The position numbers were made by a program, and so were the translations under genes. The notes under the pieces were generated by a model. That model saw only the letters and a list, made by a program, of their open reading frames with translations, did not search any database and was not told the DNA's origin. Source: Thermoplasmata archaeon (GTDB lineage Archaea; Thermoplasmatota; Thermoplasmata; Thermoplasmatales; B87-G9). From it: a stretch of DNA of 30,533 nucleotides. The DNA lies in the NCBI GenBank assembly GCA_003649695.1, contig QMSR01000002.1:1-30533 (forward strand). Reading direction: 5' to 3'. This document shows, piece by piece, positions 7,597 to 15,414 of this stretch. Each line of letters starts with the position of its first letter. Position 1 is the first letter of the stretch.

Positions 7597-7604
7597 TTTT
7601 AATA
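7597..7604 (+). promoter_or_regulatory. TATA box for gar1-tfb
   Basis: TTTTAATA, preceded by the purine-rich GAAAAC that could serve as a TFB-recognition element, is centred about 30 bases before the gar1 ATG. Confidence 0.5.
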
Positions 7605-7630
7605 CTTTGATAGAAAGTTATTTAATAGTT

Positions 7631-7852
7631 ATGGAAGGGGAGGTGGTGAGGAAGTTTGAAAAGGGTTTCGTCGTCAGGGTCAGAGGTTATGCTCCATCGG
7701 GGTTTAGAGAGTTTGTGTTTCACAGGGGGAGGAGGGTCGGCGTGGTCCGGAGGGTCTTCGGGCCCGTCGATCGCCCCTACCTCTACGTGGAGGGTGAGTT
7801 CCCCGGGGTCGGGGAGAAGGTGGAGGTGAGGGTATGGCGGAGAGGACGCTGA
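7631..7852 (+). CDS. gar1: H/ACA ribonucleoprotein subunit Gar1
   Basis: A 73-residue protein with the compact beta-barrel pattern of archaeal Gar1, ending in GVVRRVFGPVDRPYLYVEG, which matches the signature around the conserved GPV-x-PY. Gar1 is the part of the H/ACA guide-RNA complex that helps release substrate from the pseudouridine synthase Cbf5. ATG 7631 gives the usual N-terminus; in-frame codons upstream fall in the promoter. The 3' end overlaps tfb by 19 bases, and gar1-tfb adjacency is common in archaea. Nop10, another subunit of the same complex, is encoded at 21775-21939. Confidence 0.85.
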   Translation: MEGEVVRKFEKGFVVRVRGYAPSGFREFVFHRGRRVGVVRRVFGPVDRPYLYVEGEFPGVGEKVEVRVWRRGR

Positions 7853-8733
7853 GGTGTCCCAGGTGCGGTTCCACCCACATCATCAGGCTCCCGAACGGGG
7901 AGCTAGTGTGCGCCGACTGCGGGTACGTTCTCGAGGAGTTCGAGATAGACATGGGAAGGCCGGAGAGGTTCTTCTCCCCGGAGGACTACGAGGAGAGGGT
8001 CCACACCGGCGGACCGACGTCCCCGCTCAAGGCCGACTACGGCATCACGACGCAGATTTCGGGCACTAGGGACTACAGCGGTAAGGCCCTGGAGCCCGTT
8101 AGGAAGAGGGAGATAAGCAGGATCATGCGCTGGCACCGGATAGCCTCCACCAGCCCCCTGGAGAGGAACGTGAGCCAGGCCCTGAGGGAGATTGAGAAGC
8201 TGGCCGAGAGGCTGGGTCTTCCCAAGCACGTGAGGGAGACCGCGGCCATGTACTACAGGAGGGCTGCCCAGCGCAGGCTCGTGAGGGGTAGGAGCATCGA
8301 GGCCGTCGTTGCCGCGGTCCTCTACGCCGCAGCCAGGAAGCACCGAACCCCCAGGACCCTGGACGAGATAGCGAAGGCGACGGGGATTCCCAAGACAGTC
8401 ATAGGGAGGATCTATAGGCAGATCAATCAGGCCCTAAAGCTCAACATAGGCTTGCAGACGCCCATGGACTTCGTGAACCTCTTCGCGAACAAGCTCGGTT
8501 TGTCTCCGAAGACGAAGAGGGTCGCCGAGGACATACTGAGGAAGCTGGACGACATGGGGCTCACCTCCGGCAGGTCCCCCACGGGCATGGCGGCAGCCGC
8601 GATATACCTCGCCTGCCAGCTCACCGGGGAGCCGAGGACCCAGAAGCAGGTGGCCGAGGTTTCCGGGGTGACCGAGGTAACCATAAGGAACAGGTACAAG
8701 GAGATCGTCGAGAAGCTGAAAATTACGATTTAA
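7834..8733 (+). CDS. tfb: Transcription initiation factor B (TFB)
   Basis: A 299-residue archaeal homologue of TFIIB that bridges TBP-bound promoters and RNA polymerase. A zinc ribbon (C8, C11, C26, C29) is followed by the B-finger/linker region rich in charged residues (about 40-105), then two cyclin-like repeats (about 108-200 and 205-298). The second repeat contains the recognition helix KQVAEVSGVTEVTIRNRYKE. Length and domain order are standard. The ATG is inside gar1. The TAA stop at 8731-8733 is also part of the TATA box for korD. Confidence 0.98.
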   Translation: MAERTLRCPRCGSTHIIRLPNGELVCADCGYVLEEFEIDMGRPERFFSPEDYEERVHTGGPTSPLKADYGITTQISGTRDYSGKALEPVRKREISRIMRWHRIASTSPLERNVSQALREIEKLAERLGLPKHVRETAAMYYRRAAQRRLVRGRSIEAVVAAVLYAAARKHRTPRTLDEIAKATGIPKTVIGRIYRQINQALKLNIGLQTPMDFVNLFANKLGLSPKTKRVAEDILRKLDDMGLTSGRSPTGMAAAAIYLACQLTGEPRTQKQVAEVSGVTEVTIRNRYKEIVEKLKITI

Positions 8734-8736
8734 ATT
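8729..8736 (+). promoter_or_regulatory. TATA box for korDAB overlapping the tfb stop
   Basis: TTTAAATT includes the TAA stop of tfb and is centred about 28 bases before the ATG at 8761. With no Shine-Dalgarno sequence upstream of that ATG, a leaderless kor mRNA is expected. Confidence 0.6.
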
Positions 8737-8760
8737 ACCTTTTTCCATAAGCCCCTGCGC

Positions 8761-8991
8761 ATGCATCCCGTGATAGACGAGTCGCTGTGCAAGAGGTGCA
8801 TGATCTGCGTGTGGGTCTGCCCCAAGGGGGTCTTCGAGGGGGAGTTTCTCTCCCTTCTGGGCTCTCCCCTGCCTGAGGTCGCGAGGCCCTCCGACTGCAT
8901 CAACTGGGGTAGGTCGGACACCCCCTGCGAGCTCTGCATGCTATCCTGCCCGGAGCACGCGATCGAGTACGTCCCGGAGGGGGGATCATGA
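8761..8991 (+). CDS. korD: 2-oxoacid:ferredoxin oxidoreductase delta-like ferredoxin subunit
   Basis: A 76-residue two-cluster ferredoxin. The first motif is standard: C10-x2-C13-x2-C16-x3-C20-P. The second is unusual: C46, then nine residues, then C56-x2-C59-x3-C63-P, instead of two residues between the first two cysteines. Eight cysteines are still available for two [4Fe-4S] clusters. In KorDABG enzymes this subunit passes electrons from the TPP site to free ferredoxin. The stop overlaps the korA start by four bases (ATGA). The substrate cannot be told from this subunit alone. Confidence 0.85.
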   Translation: MHPVIDESLCKRCMICVWVCPKGVFEGEFLSLLGSPLPEVARPSDCINWGRSDTPCELCMLSCPEHAIEYVPEGGS

Positions 8992-10073
8992 GGCGGATGA
9001 TGACCGGGAACCAGGCCGTCGTGGAGGCGGCCGTGAGGGCTGGTTGTAGGTTCTTCTCCGGCTACCCCATAACCCCCGTCTCGGACCTCATGGAGTACAT
9101 GGCCAGGCGCCTCGCACAGGTAGGCGGCGTATTCATCCAGATGGAGGACGAGCTAGGGGCCATCACGGCAGCCATCGGCGCCTCCTGGGCGGGGAAGAAG
9201 TCCATGACCGCCACTTCGGGGCCAGGCTTCTCCCTGATGCAGGAGGGTATAGGCTACGCCGCCATGACCGAGACCCCGGTCGTCGTGGTCGACTCCCAGA
9301 GAGGGGGGCCAAGCACCGGGCAGCCAACGATGCCCTCCCAGGGCGATGTGCTCCAGGCCAGATACGGCTCCCACGGAGACTACCCCATAGCCGTCCTGGC
9401 CCCTTCCGACATCCAGGAGGTCTACGACCTGACCATAAAGGCGTTCAACATCGCAGAGGCGCTGAGGACCCCCGTCGTCCTCCTCATGGACGCGTTCATG
9501 TCCCACATGGCGGAGCCGGTGAGTGAGGGCGAGTACGAGATTCTGGAAAGAAAAGTGCATCCTCCGGGCCCGGTGGAGAGGCCCTATGAGCCGGGGGAGG
9601 ACCTGGTACCGCCCTTCCCCGTCTTCGGCCGCGGGAACCTCGTCTCCGTGACGGGCCTCACCCACGACGAGAAAGGTGTGCCGAGGCCGGAGGACAACAG
9701 GGTCCACGCCACCCTCATCAGGAGGCTCTTCGGGAAGTTTGAGAGGAGGAAAGACCTCCTGGAGGACGTGAGGACCATGGGGGATGGGAGAAGGCTGGTC
9801 ATAGCCTACGGCATGATGGGGAGGCTGGCAGAGGCGCTCGTCGACAGGGGCTACCGCCTCCTCAGGCCCAGGGTCCTATGGCCGGCCCCGACCGGCCCCC
9901 TGAAGAGGGAGATGGCGGAGGCAGATGTGGTGTACGTCGTCGAGATGAACATCGGGAAGTACAGCCTCGTGGTGAAGAGGGTTGCCGAGGAGCTGGGGAT
10001 CGAGGTTCACTCCATCTCGATCCTGGGAGGGAGGATACCCACACCCAGCGAGCTGGAGGCGATGATGGAGTGA
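8988..10073 (+). CDS. korA: 2-oxoacid:ferredoxin oxidoreductase alpha subunit
   Basis: A 361-residue alpha subunit of the 2-oxoglutarate/2-oxoacid ferredoxin oxidoreductase type. It opens with TGNQAVVEAAVRAGCRFFSGYPITP, the pyrimidine-binding region, and continues with MEDELGAITAAIGASWAG and ATSGPGFSLMQEGIGYA, followed by VVVDSQRGGPSTGQPT, all typical of KorA. The C-terminal third is the transketolase-like C-terminal domain. It is not fused to a gamma domain, unlike the Sulfolobus-type alpha chain. The gene overlaps korD and korB by four bases at each end. The role is CoA-dependent oxidative decarboxylation (or the reductive reverse) of a 2-oxoacid with ferredoxin; 2-oxoglutarate is likely but not proven. 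Confidence 0.95.
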   Translation: MRRMMTGNQAVVEAAVRAGCRFFSGYPITPVSDLMEYMARRLAQVGGVFIQMEDELGAITAAIGASWAGKKSMTATSGPGFSLMQEGIGYAAMTETPVVVVDSQRGGPSTGQPTMPSQGDVLQARYGSHGDYPIAVLAPSDIQEVYDLTIKAFNIAEALRTPVVLLMDAFMSHMAEPVSEGEYEILERKVHPPGPVERPYEPGEDLVPPFPVFGRGNLVSVTGLTHDEKGVPRPEDNRVHATLIRRLFGKFERRKDLLEDVRTMGDGRRLVIAYGMMGRLAEALVDRGYRLLRPRVLWPAPTGPLKREMAEADVVYVVEMNIGKYSLVVKRVAEELGIEVHSISILGGRIPTPSELEAMME

Positions 10074-10876
10074 GCTTCTGGGACTTCTTCCGCAGGGAGA
10101 GGTGGCCCCACATCTTCTGTCCCGGCTGCGGCATAGGTATGGTCCTCAACGCCCTTTGGAAGGCCTTCGAGGAGACGGAACAGGAGCCGGAGAAGTGGGC
10201 CTTCGTCTCCGGCATAGGGTGCACGGCCAGGGCCCCGGCCTACATGAGGGTGGACAGCCTTCACACCCTCCACGGTAGGGCCATTGCCTTCGCCACAGGC
10301 CTGAAGCTGGGGAACCCTGAGCTGAACGTGATGGTCTTCTCCGGCGACGGGGACATTGCGTCCATAGGGGGGAACCACCTCATACACGCTGCGAGGAGGA
10401 ACATGGACCTCAAGGTGATCATGATCAACAACGGGATTTACGGCATGACGGGCGGGCAGCTAAGCCCCACCACGCTCCCCGGCCTCAGGACCACAACCAC
10501 CCCCATGGGGAACTACGACTACACCATGGGGACGGCGGAGCTGGTGGCACACCTGGGAGCGAACTTCTCGGCCAGGTGGACCACGGCCCACATAGTCATG
10601 GTGAAGGAGGCAATCAAGAGGATGATCCCTAAGGAGGGCTTCTGCTTCTTGGAGGTCGTCTCACAGTGCCCGACGAACTTCGGCAGGAGGAACAGGATGG
10701 AAGACCCGAGGAAGATGCTCCAGTTCATGAAGGAGCACTCGGTGCACGTCTCGAGGGTCGGGCAGCTGGGGGCCTACTTCGAGGAACCTGTGTTCGTGGT
10801 GGGGACCTTCGCCGACCGGGACAGGAAGGGGTATGTTGCCCGTCTGAGGGAGGCCGGTTACTTTGAATCTTTTTAA
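10070..10876 (+). CDS. korB: 2-oxoacid:ferredoxin oxidoreductase beta subunit
   Basis: A 268-residue TPP-binding beta subunit. CPGCGIG (17-23) and C51 in GIGCTARAP supply cluster-binding cysteines. The thiamine pyrophosphate/magnesium motif is GDGD (92-95) followed by SIGGNHLIHAARRN and NNGIYGMTGGQLSPT, the pattern of KorB/VorB-type chains. The start is GTG 10070, overlapping the korA TGA as GTGA; in-frame sequence further upstream lies inside korA. No gamma subunit follows: the next gene is an exported protein. Confidence 0.95.
   Translation: MSFWDFFRRERWPHIFCPGCGIGMVLNALWKAFEETEQEPEKWAFVSGIGCTARAPAYMRVDSLHTLHGRAIAFATGLKLGNPELNVMVFSGDGDIASIGGNHLIHAARRNMDLKVIMINNGIYGMTGGQLSPTTLPGLRTTTTPMGNYDYTMGTAELVAHLGANFSARWTTAHIVMVKEAIKRMIPKEGFCFLEVVSQCPTNFGRRNRMEDPRKMLQFMKEHSVHVSRVGQLGAYFEEPVFVVGTFADRDRKGYVARLREAGYFESF
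10870..10876 (+). promoter_or_regulatory. TATA box for the exported protein, overlapping the korB stop
   Basis: TTTTTAA contains the korB TAA (10874-10876). Transcription about 26 bases on would give a leader of some 23 bases ending in GGGGTG (10912-10917), a ribosome binding site five bases before the ATG. Confidence 0.45.
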
Positions 10877-10922
10877 CCGATTTTGTGCGTATTCCTCCGA
10901 TCGGTCCCTGCGGGGTGTTGAG

Positions 10923-13748
10923 ATGAAGAGAGAGCTGATAACTGCGATGCTGGTAGTACTGCTGCTGATCCCAGCGGCCGCGGTGGCTGGCGCCCCGACC
11001 GAGAAGGTTTGGGGCAAGGCGAAGGTGGGCGAGGTAGGAGTCAGGGGCGTGCTCGTGGAGCTCCACTCCGCCGACGGGAGGCTGGTATCCCAGCAGGTCA
11101 CCGAGGAAGGGGGTTTCTTCTCCTTCGAGGTCCAGCCCGGGGTGTACTATCTGGTACACCCCTCCGAGGAGAGGGGTACCGTGGTCTACCTCTTCTCCAA
11201 GACGGGAACCGTCTACGTCGACCCCAACGACGAAGTGACGGGCTACAGGCTGGACGTCCCCCTCGAGGCGGTGAGCCTCAACAGGACCCTCACGGTCAAC
11301 GTGACCCTCGGGCAGGAGCCCGTTGAGGGCGCCAACGTGACCGCCATGCACCTAGGGTCGGACTACGTGAAGACCGCGGTCACTGGCACCAACGGCAGTG
11401 CCGAGCTGAAGCTCTTCCCAGGGAAGTTCATGATCACCGTTTCGAAGGAGTTCTACGTCAGATCCCTCTTCGCCGACCTGACCGAGGGCGACCAGGTCCT
11501 GGACGTGGATCTATCCGGGCAGGAGGTCCTGTTCCAGGCGGATCTCGTGGATGAGGAGGGGAACCCCGTCTCCAGCAAGGTTAGGATAACCGGCATGACC
11601 CAGAACGGCCTCATGTACCTCGAGGACCAGGGTCCCTTCATCTCCTTCTCGGTTCCCGCCGGGACTGAGTTCGAGTACCTGGTCCTCAGCGCCGACGGCT
11701 ACGAGCCATATGTCCTGGAGGATCTGGTCATGGAGCAGTCCGTGTACCTCCAGGACCTCACTGTGCCCAGGGCTGAGGACTCGTTCCACGTCACCTTCAT
11801 CATGGTGGATAACGAGACACTCGACGTGTGGCTCAACGAGACCCTATCCAAGAGCGCCATCCTCGACTTCCTCCCATACGACTTCGTCGGCTACCTGCCC
11901 CTCCAGCTCCAGCTAGCAGGCGTCCAGGACCTCTCCCAGGTCCTCTCTGGTATGGGTCCCGCCCTGGCGGTCAGCCAGCCCATGTTCGCGATAGAGACGG
12001 AGGAAGGCACGATTCAGTACGTGGTGGACCACTTCACCGTTTCCTGCAGCCCCAACGACGGCGGTTACTCCATTGTGTACCACGAGACCATGAGGGCGGT
12101 CGAGGACCCGGACATCTCCGGCGGGTTCAGGATCAGCATGGCGCTGAAGGGAGACTCCTACCACGGGGGCTACGTGAACTACACATACACCGTGGTCCTC
12201 CCTGAGGGCTTTGAGAGGTCCTCCGAGGTCCACAACGTCCAGGTTGAGGGCTACACGAGGATCGAGCTCGATCCAGGCGTGGGCGAGACCTTCTCCGTGA
12301 ACATGGAGATCAGGCCCAGCACGCCGCCAGTACCGCACTTCGTGGTGGACTCAGTCTCCGAGGGAACCTTCTACGCGATAAATGCCACCAAGGAGGGTTA
12401 TGAGGTAATAGTTCCCCTAAACGTGAGCGTGAAGTTCGACGCAACTCCCACCGAGGACGAGGAGTCCCTGGGCTTCAGCGAGTACAGGTGGGACTTCGAC
12501 GGCGACGGTGTGTTCGACGTGGTCGCCGAGGAGCCCACGGCCAACTGGACGTTCACCTCCGAGGGGATCTTCAACGTCACCCTTAGCGTGACCGACTACG
12601 GTGGTCTCTCCAACCAGAGCACCTACAAAGTCCACGTGGACGGAACCCCGCCGACCATCAAGCTCACCTACCAGGGCAGGGAGCTCCAGGACGGCGAGCA
12701 GCTCAGCGTCGATGAGGGTCAGCCCATAAACCTCTTCGCCTTCGGCAGCGAGGACAACGAGGTCGCACCGCTAACCTACAACTGGAGCTTCAGCGACGGC
12801 GCCCAGTATAGCGGGGCCAACATAAGCCACACCTTCGAGGAGCCCACTAGGGGCGACGCCGTGTACTACCTCAACCTCACGGTCTCCGATGGCGTTGGAA
12901 ACAACGCCACGATGCAGATCAAGTTCCGCGTCAACGACACCACACCGCCCACGATCCACATGAGGTTCCTCAAGAACGGGGTTGAGGTGGAGCAGATCGA
13001 GCAGGGCGAGACAATCGTGCTAGACCTCGGCGGGAGTGAGGATCCCGAGGGAGGCTCCATCAAGGAGTTCAGGATAAGCGTTCTGAAGGGCGGTGAGGAG
13101 CTGAACCTGACGGGAGGCGACGTGGTGCTCTCCGCCCCAGGAGGGCACGTGGAGGACTCCAAGACCTACGTGGTGCCGGGGAGCACCACGAACGTTACCA
13201 TGACCTTCAACAAGTACGGCCTCTACACCATTAGGGTCAACGCCACCGACGAGGACGGCAACAGCGCGGTGATGAGCTCCAACCTTCAGGTCAAGATAGG
13301 ACCGTCGCCCGACCTCACCCTCGAGGTGAACGTCTCAGCCCTGACGGACCTCAAGGAGGGCCAGACGGTCGAGATCAACGTGACCGTCAGGAACATAGGC
13401 GTAGACGACGCCTACGGTGTCCGGGTCATCCTGCTGGTGGACGGAGAGGAATATCAGAACGTGAGCGTGGGGAGCTTGGCCACCGACGAGGAACAGAATG
13501 TGACCCTAGAACTGAAGGCGCCCAAGGCCGGTAACCACACCATAGAGATCAGGGTCGTCGCCGAGAACGAGGCCGAGGCCTACACGGACAACAACGTCTT
13601 CCAGAGGGAGATCGTGGTCCGCCCGGCCGCCTGGAAGAAGCCCCTGACGATCGCGGCCGTCATAATCGCCGTGGTCGTGGCCCTATTCCTGTTCTTCAGG
13701 AGGGGCAGGCCCAGGAGGCCAAGGAGGACCCTAAGGGGGAAGAAGTAA
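10923..13748 (+). CDS. Large exported, C-terminally anchored PKD/CARDB-like surface protein
   Basis: A 941-residue protein not assignable to a named family. It has an N-terminal signal peptide (MKRE, a hydrophobic run, then AVAGA around residues 18-22). Next come carboxypeptidase-regulatory-like beta folds (about 27-275), a mixed region (about 280-490) and a PKD-type domain (about 499-573) with YRWDFDGDG...F. Two further PKD/Ig-like segments each begin after D/NGTPPT or DTTPPT-like linkers (about 576-675 and 676-793). A CARDB-like domain (about 795-899, NVTVRNIGVDDAYGV) precedes a transmembrane helix (about 905-925) and a basic tail. Many N-x-S/T sites suggest N-glycosylation. The predicted position is outside the cell, anchored at the C-terminus. 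ATG 10923 is chosen for the signal peptide and ribosome binding site. It converges with argS ten bases away. Confidence 0.85.
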   Translation: MKRELITAMLVVLLLIPAAAVAGAPTEKVWGKAKVGEVGVRGVLVELHSADGRLVSQQVTEEGGFFSFEVQPGVYYLVHPSEERGTVVYLFSKTGTVYVDPNDEVTGYRLDVPLEAVSLNRTLTVNVTLGQEPVEGANVTAMHLGSDYVKTAVTGTNGSAELKLFPGKFMITVSKEFYVRSLFADLTEGDQVLDVDLSGQEVLFQADLVDEEGNPVSSKVRITGMTQNGLMYLEDQGPFISFSVPAGTEFEYLVLSADGYEPYVLEDLVMEQSVYLQDLTVPRAEDSFHVTFIMVDNETLDVWLNETLSKSAILDFLPYDFVGYLPLQLQLAGVQDLSQVLSGMGPALAVSQPMFAIETEEGTIQYVVDHFTVSCSPNDGGYSIVYHETMRAVEDPDISGGFRISMALKGDSYHGGYVNYTYTVVLPEGFERSSEVHNVQVEGYTRIELDPGVGETFSVNMEIRPSTPPVPHFVVDSVSEGTFYAINATKEGYEVIVPLNVSVKFDATPTEDEESLGFSEYRWDFDGDGVFDVVAEEPTANWTFTSEGIFNVTLSVTDYGGLSNQSTYKVHVDGTPPTIKLTYQGRELQDGEQLSVDEGQPINLFAFGSEDNEVAPLTYNWSFSDGAQYSGANISHTFEEPTRGDAVYYLNLTVSDGVGNNATMQIKFRVNDTTPPTIHMRFLKNGVEVEQIEQGETIVLDLGGSEDPEGGSIKEFRISVLKGGEELNLTGGDVVLSAPGGHVEDSKTYVVPGSTTNVTMTFNKYGLYTIRVNATDEDGNSAVMSSNLQVKIGPSPDLTLEVNVSALTDLKEGQTVEINVTVRNIGVDDAYGVRVILLVDGEEYQNVSVGSLATDEEQNVTLELKAPKAGNHTIEIRVVAENEAEAYTDNNVFQREIVVRPAAWKKPLTIAAVIIAVVVALFLFFRRGRPRRPRRTLRGKK

Positions 13749-13758
13749 ACCCCCTCTT

Positions 13759-15378
13759 TCACATCTTTTCTGGAGCCTCGATTCCCAGCAAATACAACCC
13801 GTTTTTGACCACTATCCTCGTGGCGTTGACCAGGTTGATCCTCGCCGACCTAACGGGCTCCTCGGACTGCAGCACCCTGTGCTTTTGGTAGAACGCGTTG
13901 AACCTGTCCGCCACCTTAAGCAGGTACTCTGCCACCAAGTTGGGGGCGAGGATCTCCGCCGCCTTCTCCACGACCGATGGGAATTTCAGGAGCTGGAACA
14001 TGAGGCTCCTCTCCTCATCGGCCACGAGGCTGCCGGTGACCCACGGTGGAACGCTTCCCGCCTTCTCCAGGATGGAGCAGGCCCTCGCATGGGCGTACTG
14101 CACGTAGGGCGCTGCCTTCCCCTCGAAGTTCAGCGCATCTTCCCACCTGAACGATATGGGCTTCTGGGGCTGGACCTTCAGGTAGTTGAACTTCACCGCT
14201 CCCAGGCCTATGGCCCGGGCGGCCTCGGGTCCAGAGATCCTCCTCTTCTCCACCTCCGCACTGGCCCTTTCGATCGCCTCCTGCACCAGGTCCTTCAGGT
14301 AGACCACCCGACCCGCCCTGGTTGAGAGTCTCCCCTCCGGGAGGCTGACGAATGAGTATATGACTACCCTCGGCTCGGGCGCACCAAGCGACCTAAGGAG
14401 CTCGGAGAGTACCTTGGCCTCCAGCTTGTGATCCTCCCCCAGGACGTTTACCATTAGGTCACACCTCCCGGCCTTGTTCAGGTGGTATGCAACGTCCTTG
14501 AGCACGTACAGGGTGCTCCCGTCGCTCCTCGTCAGATAGATCTTCTCGCCCCCAATCTCGACATAGGCTGCCTTTCCTTCGTACTTCACAATCCCCCGCC
14601 GCTCGAGCCTCCTGAGGGCATCTCTAGCCGAGCCGTCCCAGGCCAGGTCGGACTCCCAGAAAGTCCCGTCGAAGCGTATTCCGTACTCTTCGAGCTCAGC
14701 CAGCAGCTCCTCCATGATCTTGGAGATGTGACGCCGGACGAAGTCCTTGAGCCCCGCTTCACCCTCCTCATACCTCCTTATGATGTCCCTGATCTCATCT
14801 TCTGGGGGACCGCAGGCGTTCGCCTTTACGTAGACCTCGGAATAGTCATCTATGTTCCTCGGCTCCCCAAGCCCCAGGGACTCAAGGTTCAGGAGCCCCC
14901 ACACCAGGATGGCCACCTGCCTTCCCAAGTCGTTGACGTAATACTCAGTGTAGACATCGTAGCCGGAGAATTCGAGAATCCTCCTAAGGGAGTCGCCGAT
15001 GAGGGTATTCCTCGCCCTCCCCACGTGCAGCCTACCTGTGGGATTGGCGGAGGTGTGCTCCAGCAGGACCCTCAGACCCTTCCTCGGGAGCCTGCCGAAG
15101 TCCTCCCCCATTTCCCCAACGCCCTCCTTCAGCATCTCCTCCAGGGCGCGTGGCTCGAACCTCAGGTTCAGGTACGGCCCAAGGGCCTCCGCCCTGACGC
15201 CGGGGATGGAGAGCTCCCTAGCCAGCCTCCGCGCGAGCGATACTGGCTCCCTCTCCCTGTGCAGCGGTACCGCCAGGTCCCCGAACTCCTCCTTGGTCTC
15301 GACAAGCCTGGGCCTCTCCAACCCAAGCTCCCTTAGCCTTTCCTGTATATCCCTCAGCTTCTGCCCCAGGGGGTCCAT
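13759..15378 (-). CDS. argS: Arginyl-tRNA synthetase
   Basis: A class I synthetase of 539 residues that charges tRNA-Arg. It has the N-terminal Add-1 domain, then EHTSANPTGRLHVGRARNTLIGD (about 107-129), in which the HIGH motif is HVGR (118-121), and LSTRAGRVVYLKDL in place of KMSKS (about 350-363). The C-terminal DALRxxx-type helical anticodon domain runs from about 425 (YVQYAHARACSIL...) to the end. Variants HVGR and STR-xGR are known for many archaeal ArgS proteins, so activity is expected. It is transcribed divergently from mevalonate kinase and converges with the exported-protein gene, with only ten bases between stop codons. Confidence 0.96.
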   Translation of the reverse strand: MDPLGQKLRDIQERLRELGLERPRLVETKEEFGDLAVPLHREREPVSLARRLARELSIPGVRAEALGPYLNLRFEPRALEEMLKEGVGEMGEDFGRLPRKGLRVLLEHTSANPTGRLHVGRARNTLIGDSLRRILEFSGYDVYTEYYVNDLGRQVAILVWGLLNLESLGLGEPRNIDDYSEVYVKANACGPPEDEIRDIIRRYEEGEAGLKDFVRRHISKIMEELLAELEEYGIRFDGTFWESDLAWDGSARDALRRLERRGIVKYEGKAAYVEIGGEKIYLTRSDGSTLYVLKDVAYHLNKAGRCDLMVNVLGEDHKLEAKVLSELLRSLGAPEPRVVIYSFVSLPEGRLSTRAGRVVYLKDLVQEAIERASAEVEKRRISGPEAARAIGLGAVKFNYLKVQPQKPISFRWEDALNFEGKAAPYVQYAHARACSILEKAGSVPPWVTGSLVADEERSLMFQLLKFPSVVEKAAEILAPNLVAEYLLKVADRFNAFYQKHRVLQSEEPVRSARINLVNATRIVVKNGLYLLGIEAPEKM

Positions 15379-15385
15379 TTGCCTG

Positions 15386-15393
15386 CTTTATAC
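15386..15393 (+). promoter_or_regulatory. TATA box for mevalonate kinase
   Basis: CTTTATAC is centred 26 bases before the GTG at 15415 and supports a leaderless transcript. It lies only 8 bases from the argS start codon, inside the argS promoter zone. Confidence 0.55.
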
Positions 15394-15403
15394 CGACTTC
15401 CAA

Positions 15404-15411
15404 CTTAATTA
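15404..15411 (-). promoter_or_regulatory. TATA box for argS
   Basis: Read on the minus strand this is TAATTAAG, centred about 29 bases upstream of the argS ATG at 15378. It lies between the mevalonate kinase TATA box and that gene's start codon. Confidence 0.5.
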
Positions 15412-15414
15412 TCG

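Noticed and set aside
9878..10069. Longer korB start
   Set aside because: This stretch is out of frame inside korA; the GTG at 10070 with a GTGA overlap and the SFWDFFRRERWPHIFCPGC start is normal.
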